Assembly: GCF_017161565.1 (NCBI RefSeq)
Contig: NZ_CP066796.1
Span: 434,001 to 498,000, forward strand
DNA: 64,000 bases
DNA from: Erwinia amylovora
GTDB taxonomy: Bacteria; Pseudomonadota; Gammaproteobacteria; Enterobacterales; Enterobacteriaceae
Direction of reading: 5' to 3'
Position 1 is the first letter of the stretch; each line of letters starts with the position of its first letter. The notes beneath the pieces were generated by a model. That model had not been told where the DNA came from and ran no database searches. It saw only the letters and a program-made list of their open reading frames with translations. A program made the position numbers and the translations under genes. Below, piece by piece: positions 58,912 to 64,000 of this stretch.

Positions 58912-60216
58912 ATGACCATTGAAATCGAATTAAAGTTCATTGCTGCGCCTGAAGCAGCGACAAAAGTGGCGGCCAGACTGGCCGCGTGGCCTCATCAGCA
59001 CACGCCGGGCCAGAAATTGACCAATATTTACTTCGAGACGAACGACAACCAGCTGCGGCGTTGGGATATGGGGCTGCGCATTCGTGGTTTTGGTGACCGC
59101 TACGAGATGACGCTGAAAACCGCCGGACAAACCGTCGGCGGGCTGCACCAGCGGCCGGAGTATAATGTGCCGCTCACCCAACCTGAGCTGGATATCCAAC
59201 GGTTACCTGGCGAAATCTGGCCTGCTGGAACCGATGTTGCCGCTTTACAGCAGCAGCTTAACGTCTTGTTCAGTTCCCACTTTGTGCGGGAAAAGTGGGT
59301 GGTGACTTATCTGCAAAGCGAGATCGAGGTTGCTTTCGATAATGGAACAGTCAGTGCAGGCGCACTGAACCAGCCCTTAATGGAGATCGAACTGGAGTTG
59401 AAAAGCGGCCATCGTGACGACCTGCTGGCCTTTGCTGACGAGCTGGCAACGCTTGACGGGTTGCGCCTTGGTAGCCTGACTAAAGCCGCACGCGGCTATG
59501 CGCTGGCGCAGGGTAATCCGCCGGGTTCGCTGCGCCCGCTGCCCTTACTCAACGTCAGGCCGAAAGCCACGGTGGCAGAGGGGATGCAGGCGGCATTCCT
59601 TCTGGCGCTTAGCCAGTGGCAATATCATGAAGAGTTGTGGTTACGCGGTAATGCGGATGCGCTGCGCGAAGTGAAAGATGCGCTGGAAACCTTGCGTCAG
59701 GCTTTCTCGCTATTTGGTGTACTGGTGCCGCGTAAGGCCAGTAGCGACTTGCGCCAGAAACTGAGCCTGCTGGAAGAGGCGATGCTGGACGATGACATCG
59801 TGGCGGAAACCCTGTGCTTTAGCGCGCTCTGGCTGCAACCCCAGTTAGCGCTTACTAACTGGCTTGTCACCGCGCGCTGGCGGGAATTCGTCGACAGCAA
59901 GGCTGACGCTAAACTGCAAGGCTCATATAAGCGTTTTAGCGATGTTATGCTGGGCCGCATTGCTGCCGACCTGAAAGAGACCTTTGCTCAGGTTAACCAT
60001 GCAGGCGAGTATCAGGACAAACTGACGCGTCTGCATCGACAGCTGCTGGCTGTTCACCTGCTGGCGGGGTCTTATGACGCCGCTGCGGTCAACGCCTGGC
60101 TCCAGAGCTGGCAGCAGCTGGGGCAGGCGATTGTCAGGCAGCAGGATGCCTGGCTCGACGGTTATCTTCGCCAGGCTTTGAAACAGCCTGCATTCTGGAA
60201 AAACGGCAGCCCTTAA
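58912..60216 (+). CDS. ygiF: Inorganic triphosphatase YgiF (CYTH-CHAD)
   Basis: Hydrolyses inorganic triphosphate. The 434 residues begin with the CYTH signature Ile-Glu-Ile-Glu-Leu-Lys-Phe (ExExK) and continue with Leu-Arg-Ile-Arg-Gly, Met-Thr-Leu-Lys and Glu-Ile-Glu-Leu-Glu-Leu-Lys, the charged tunnel of the enzyme. Residues about 225-430 form a His-rich helical CHAD domain thought to bind polyphosphate. It precedes glnE by 41 bases, as in E. coli, so the two are probably cotranscribed. Confidence 0.96.
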   Translation: MTIEIELKFIAAPEAATKVAARLAAWPHQHTPGQKLTNIYFETNDNQLRRWDMGLRIRGFGDRYEMTLKTAGQTVGGLHQRPEYNVPLTQPELDIQRLPGEIWPAGTDVAALQQQLNVLFSSHFVREKWVVTYLQSEIEVAFDNGTVSAGALNQPLMEIELELKSGHRDDLLAFADELATLDGLRLGSLTKAARGYALAQGNPPGSLRPLPLLNVRPKATVAEGMQAAFLLALSQWQYHEELWLRGNADALREVKDALETLRQAFSLFGVLVPRKASSDLRQKLSLLEEAMLDDDIVAETLCFSALWLQPQLALTNWLVTARWREFVDSKADAKLQGSYKRFSDVMLGRIAADLKETFAQVNHAGEYQDKLTRLHRQLLAVHLLAGSYDAAAVNAWLQSWQQLGQAIVRQQDAWLDGYLRQALKQPAFWKNGSP

Positions 60217-60257
60217 CCTGTTGTTCAAGGTTCAATTGTGACGGGAGTGTTCACCTT

Positions 60258-63092
60258 ATGGTGCCATTATTAATGCAGCCCTTGCCGGCGCTGTTGGCTG
60301 ACCAGGTCATGCGGCTTGACCCGTTGTTCAACGGTGCATCTTCCCGTCAGCAGGCGGTGCTGGTCTTCAGTGACTTTATCCGCACCAGCCTGATTAATTT
60401 CCCCAGCTGGTGGCAGCAGCTACAACAGCAGCCGCCGCTGGTGGATGAGTGGCAATATTACCCGCAATGGCTGCAAACACAGCTTGCTGATGTGCAGGAT
60501 GAAAATGCGCTGATGCGCGAGCTGCGCCAGTTTCGCCGCCATATGCTGACGCGTATCGCCTGGATGCAAACCCTGGCAGAAAGCACCACAGAACAGAGCT
60601 TGCGCCAGCTGAGTGAGCTGGCGGAAACATTGATTGTCGCCGCTCGCGACTGGTTGTGGCGCGCCTGCTGTGCCGAACTGGGCACCCCGATGAATGCGGC
60701 AGGCGAGCCACAGCCGTTGCTGATCCTCGGCATGGGGAAACTGGGCGGCGTTGAGCTGAACTTCTCCTCTGATATTGACCTGATTTTTACCTGGCCGGAA
60801 AACGGCACCACGCAGGGTGGCCGGCGCGAGTTGGATAATGCGCAGTTCTTTACCCGGCTGGGACAGCGCTTGATCAAAGTGCTCGACCAGACGACCGCCG
60901 ACGGGTTCGTTTATCGTGTTGATATGCGCTTGCGCCCCTTTGGCGACAGCGGTCCGCTGGTAATGAGCTTCGCCGCGCTGGAAGATTACTACCAGGAGCA
61001 GGGGCGAGACTGGGAACGCTACGCGATGGTCAAAGCGCGCCTGATGGGCGATAGCGACGACCGCTGGAGCGCAGAGCTGTACCAGATGCTGCGGCCTTTC
61101 GTCTTCCGCCGCTACATTGACTTCAGCGTCATCCAGTCGCTGCGTAATATGAAAAGCATGATCGCCCGTGAAGTGCGACGGCGCGGGCTGACGGATAACA
61201 TCAAACTTGGCGCTGGCGGCATCCGCGAAACGGAGTTTATCGTGCAGGTATTCCAGCTGATCCGTGGGGGGCGTGAGCGCTCGCTTCAGCAGCGTTCCTT
61301 GCTGCCCACGCTGGCTGCCATCGGTGAGCTGCATTTGTTACCCTCAGATCGGGTGGATCAGCTGCAAGTGGCCTACCTGTTCCTGAGGCGGCTGGAAAAT
61401 CTGCTGCAAAGCATCAATGATGAACAAACACAGACGTTGCCGGACAGCGAACCGGACCGCGCACGTCTTGCCTGGGCGATGGGCTTTGCTGACTGGGCGG
61501 CGTTACACGCGCAGCTCGATCTGCATATGGCCGATGTGCGCACCATTTTCAACGATCTGATCGGCGACGATACGGCCGACAGCGCGGATACCCGCGAGGC
61601 CGGGGAATATGGCGCACTGTGGCAGGATCGGCTGGAAGAAACTGACCTGCAACCGCTGGTGCCGCATCTTGCCAGTAATGCTCGTCAGCAGCTGTTGCGC
61701 ACCATCAATGATTTCCGCCAGGACCTGGATAAGCGCACTATCGGCCCACGCGGGCGTCAGGCGCTGGACCAGCTGATGCCGCGCCTGTTGAGCGAAGTGG
61801 TGCCGCGTAATGATGCCCCGGTGGCGCTGATGCGCCTGACGCCGCTGCTGCTGGGCGTGGTGACGCGTTCCACCTACCTGGAACTGTTGAGCGAATACCA
61901 CGGTGCGCTGCAGCATCTGATCCGCCTGTGTGCCGCATCGCCGATGGTGGCCAGCCAGCTGGCGCGTTATCCGCTGCTGTTGGATGAGCTGCTCGACCCG
62001 GCCACGCTGTATCATCCCACCGCCACCGATGCCTATCGTGACGAACTGCGCCAGTACCTGCTGCGTATTCCTGAAGAGGATGAGGAACAGCAGCTGGAGG
62101 CGCTACGTCAGTTCAAACAGGCGCAGCATCTGCGCATTGCCGCTGCCGATATCGCTAAAACCCTACCGGTAATGAAGGTCAGCGATCATCTGACCTGGCT
62201 GGCGGAGGCGATAACTGAATCCGTGGTTCAGCAGGCGTGGAATATGATGGTTCAGCGCTATGGCCGTCCTTCGCATTTGGTCAATGATAACGAACGTGGG
62301 TTTGCCGTGGTGGGTTACGGCAAGTTGGGGGGATGGGAACTGGGCTACAGTTCCGATCTCGATCTGGTGTTCCTGCACGACTGCCCGGCCGACGCGGTGA
62401 CGCTGGGCGAACGCGTTATTGACGGTCGTCAGTTCTATCTGCGTCTGGCGCAGCGCGTAATGCATCTGTTCAGTACCCGCACTTCATCAGGCATCCTTTA
62501 CGAGGTGGATGCCCGCTTACGTCCCTCCGGTGCGGCGGGGATGTTAGTCAGCACGTTGGCTGCTTTCGATGAATATCAGCGCAACGAAGCCTGGACCTGG
62601 GAGCATCAGGCGCTGGTTCGGGCTCGTATCGTGTTTGGCGACAGCGCCCTGAGTCAGCGCTTCGACCGCATCCGGCGCAGCGTTCTGGCGCTACCGCGTG
62701 AGGCTCAGGCGCTGCAAACGGAAGTGCGCGAGATGCGTGAGAAAATGCGTGCGCACCACGGCCACAAGCACAAGGGGCGGTGGGATATCAAATCCGACGC
62801 CGGCGGCATCATCGATATTGAATTTATTACGCAATATCTGGTTTTGCGCTATGCCTCACAATACCCTGAACTGACGCGCTGGTCTGACAACGTGCGCATT
62901 CTTGAGCGACTGGCGCGCAGCGGTAAAATGGCGCCTGCTCAGGCGCAGGCATTGACCCATGCCTATGTGACTCTGCGCGATGCGCTTCATCATCTTGCTT
63001 TGCAGGAACTGCCGGGACAGGTCTCAGAGCACGCCTTTCTCCGGGAGAGAGCCGAGGTAAACAGATGTTGGCAGGCGTGGTTAGGCGCCTGA
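60258..63092 (+). CDS. glnE: Glutamine synthetase adenylyltransferase/deadenylase GlnE
   Basis: A two-headed enzyme that adds and removes AMP on glutamine synthetase according to the state of PII. The 944 residues (E. coli 946) carry two nucleotidyltransferase cores: Gly-Met-Gly-Lys-Leu-Gly-Gly ... Ser-Asp-Ile-Asp-Leu near residue 160 (deadenylation half) and Gly-Tyr-Gly-Lys-Leu-Gly-Gly ... Ser-Asp-Leu-Asp-Leu near residue 690 (adenylation half). Both Asp-X-Asp pairs are intact. A GGGAG stands 11 bases before the ATG; a second ATG five codons later is an alternative. hldE follows 88 bases on. Confidence 0.97.
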   Translation: MVPLLMQPLPALLADQVMRLDPLFNGASSRQQAVLVFSDFIRTSLINFPSWWQQLQQQPPLVDEWQYYPQWLQTQLADVQDENALMRELRQFRRHMLTRIAWMQTLAESTTEQSLRQLSELAETLIVAARDWLWRACCAELGTPMNAAGEPQPLLILGMGKLGGVELNFSSDIDLIFTWPENGTTQGGRRELDNAQFFTRLGQRLIKVLDQTTADGFVYRVDMRLRPFGDSGPLVMSFAALEDYYQEQGRDWERYAMVKARLMGDSDDRWSAELYQMLRPFVFRRYIDFSVIQSLRNMKSMIAREVRRRGLTDNIKLGAGGIRETEFIVQVFQLIRGGRERSLQQRSLLPTLAAIGELHLLPSDRVDQLQVAYLFLRRLENLLQSINDEQTQTLPDSEPDRARLAWAMGFADWAALHAQLDLHMADVRTIFNDLIGDDTADSADTREAGEYGALWQDRLEETDLQPLVPHLASNARQQLLRTINDFRQDLDKRTIGPRGRQALDQLMPRLLSEVVPRNDAPVALMRLTPLLLGVVTRSTYLELLSEYHGALQHLIRLCAASPMVASQLARYPLLLDELLDPATLYHPTATDAYRDELRQYLLRIPEEDEEQQLEALRQFKQAQHLRIAAADIAKTLPVMKVSDHLTWLAEAITESVVQQAWNMMVQRYGRPSHLVNDNERGFAVVGYGKLGGWELGYSSDLDLVFLHDCPADAVTLGERVIDGRQFYLRLAQRVMHLFSTRTSSGILYEVDARLRPSGAAGMLVSTLAAFDEYQRNEAWTWEHQALVRARIVFGDSALSQRFDRIRRSVLALPREAQALQTEVREMREKMRAHHGHKHKGRWDIKSDAGGIIDIEFITQYLVLRYASQYPELTRWSDNVRILERLARSGKMAPAQAQALTHAYVTLRDALHHLALQELPGQVSEHAFLRERAEVNRCWQAWLGA

Positions 63093-63180
63093 ATCCTCCG
63101 TTGCACGCGATGGTTAGCCAGCCAAACAATTATGCTATCATCGCGCGCATTCATTTTTACTGCTGTCTGGAGTCTCTGGA

Positions 63181-64000
63181 ATGAAAATTACCCTGCCCGA
63201 TTTTACCCGCGCGGGCGTGCTGGTAGTGGGCGATGTGATGTTGGATCGCTACTGGCACGGCCCAACCAACCGCATCTCTCCCGAAGCCCCGGTACCGGTG
63301 GTAAAAGTTGATAGCGTGGAAGAGCGCCCAGGCGGCGCGGCCAACGTTGCCATGAATATTGCTTCACTTGGCGCCAGGTCACGTTTAATCGGCCTGACCG
63401 GGGTTGACGACGCGGCGCGTGCGCTGGGCGCAGCCCTGTCCGGGGTTAACGTACAGTGCGATTTTGTCCCTGTGGCGACCCATCCCACCATCACTAAGCT
63501 GCGGGTGCTGTCGCGCAACCAGCAGCTGATCCGGCTGGATTTTGAGGAAGGATTTGAAGGCGTCGATCCCGCGCCAATGCATGAGCTTATTCAGCAGTCA
63601 CTGCCGGGTATCGGGGCGCTGGTGCTGTCTGACTATGCCAAAGGTGCGCTGGCCAGCGTTGAGACCATGATCGCTCTGGCGCGAAAAGCGGGCGTCCCGG
63701 TGCTGGTGGATCCAAAGGGAACCGACTTCTCTCGTTACCACGGCGCAACCCTTCTGACGCCAAACCTGTCGGAATTCGAAGCGGTGGTCGGTAAGTGCAA
63801 AAGCGAGGCCGACATTGTTAAACGTGGCACGGCATTGATGCAGCAGCATGCACTCTCTGCGCTTCTGGTCACCCGTTCCGAGCACGGTATGACGCTGCTG
63901 CAGCCGGGCAAAGAACCCTTCCATATGCCCACTCAGGCGCAGGAGGTCTTTGATGTGACCGGTGCAGGGGATACGGTAATCGGCGTGCTGGCCGCCGCTC
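63181..64000 (+). CDS. hldE: HldE, ADP-heptose synthesis protein (5' part, runs off the window)
   Basis: HldE makes ADP-heptose for the lipopolysaccharide core; its N-terminal half is a heptose-7-phosphate kinase and its C-terminal half an adenylyltransferase. The 273 residues present are the PfkB-type kinase: [12 protein letters not shown], then Pro-Gly-Gly-Ala-Ala-Asn-Val-Ala and the catalytic Thr-Gly-Ala-Gly-Asp-Thr near the window end. The adenylyltransferase half lies beyond the window. Its place after glnE matches E. coli. A binding site of GGAGT lies before the ATG. Confidence 0.97.
   Translation, partial: MKITLPDFTRAGVLVVGDVMLDRYWHGPTNRISPEAPVPVVKVDSVEERPGGAANVAMNIASLGARSRLIGLTGVDDAARALGAALSGVNVQCDFVPVATHPTITKLRVLSRNQQLIRLDFEEGFEGVDPAPMHELIQQSLPGIGALVLSDYAKGALASVETMIALARKAGVPVLVDPKGTDFSRYHGATLLTPNLSEFEAVVGKCKSEADIVKRGTALMQQHALSALLVTRSEHGMTLLQPGKEPFHMPTQAQEVFDVTGAGDTVIGVLAAA

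Overview
The window is a chromosomal segment of a gammaproteobacterium of the Erwiniaceae, most likely an Erwinia species. Core proteins (ValS, PepA, LptF/LptG, RpoD, DnaG, TsaD, GlnE, HldE) are close to their E. coli counterparts. The tRNA-Leu(CAA) gene is almost letter-for-letter leuX, and local gene orders (valS-holC-pepA / lptF-lptG, rpsU-dnaG-rpoD / tsaD, plsY / folB-uppP / cca-ygiM / ygiF-glnE-hldE) are enterobacterial. The genus is an inference from gene content, not from a search.

Left core, 1-14.67 kb: the end of an inositol-monophosphatase-family gene, a UhpC-like sugar-phosphate carrier, a PAS-AraC regulator, valS-holC, pepA, the divergent lptFG pair of the lipopolysaccharide exporter, a 0.5-kb stretch of non-coding repeats, yjiN and yjgR, a DUF2501 protein and tRNA leuX.

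Accessory region, 14.67-42.3 kb, inserted behind leuX. It opens with a P4-type integrase. Next comes an almost complete DNA phosphorothioation system. dptF-dptG-dptH (restriction half) runs rightward, and a HARE-HTH/Mrr-type endonuclease gene is coupled to it by an ATGA overlap. Facing it is dndB-dndC-dndD-dndE (modification half, without dndA), transcribed leftward. The dnd operon continues into a membrane-anchored protein with an 18-Asn tract encoded by a pure hexanucleotide repeat, and into a small methyltransferase. dptH is split by what looks like a one-base deletion, so the island may modify DNA without being able to restrict. Two palindromes of the form TACG-N10-CGTA lie upstream of dndB and look like DndB operators.

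31.9-38.1 kb is a worn satellite-prophage-like zone. It holds an AlpA regulator, a broken inovirus-type gp2, an unknown gene broken twice, a DUF932 gene with an internal deletion, a RadC-like gene, the CbeA/CbtA pair, DUF4942 and a ParD/ParE-like pair. Several genes are preceded by strong hairpins. At 38.14 kb the leuX 3' end is repeated, followed by a diverged second copy of the leader that precedes the integrase but no second integrase. An internally deleted IS3 remnant and a solitary 1121-residue SF1 helicase follow; the helicase is a candidate defence gene.

Right core, 42.6-64 kb: a UPF0149 protein, nlpA, two small regulators, ampH, a porin, mug, the macromolecular-synthesis operon rpsU-dnaG-rpoD (with an unusual 125-bp tandem repeat between rpsU and dnaG), tsaD, plsY, folB, uppP, cca, ygiM, ygiF, glnE and the first three-fifths of hldE.
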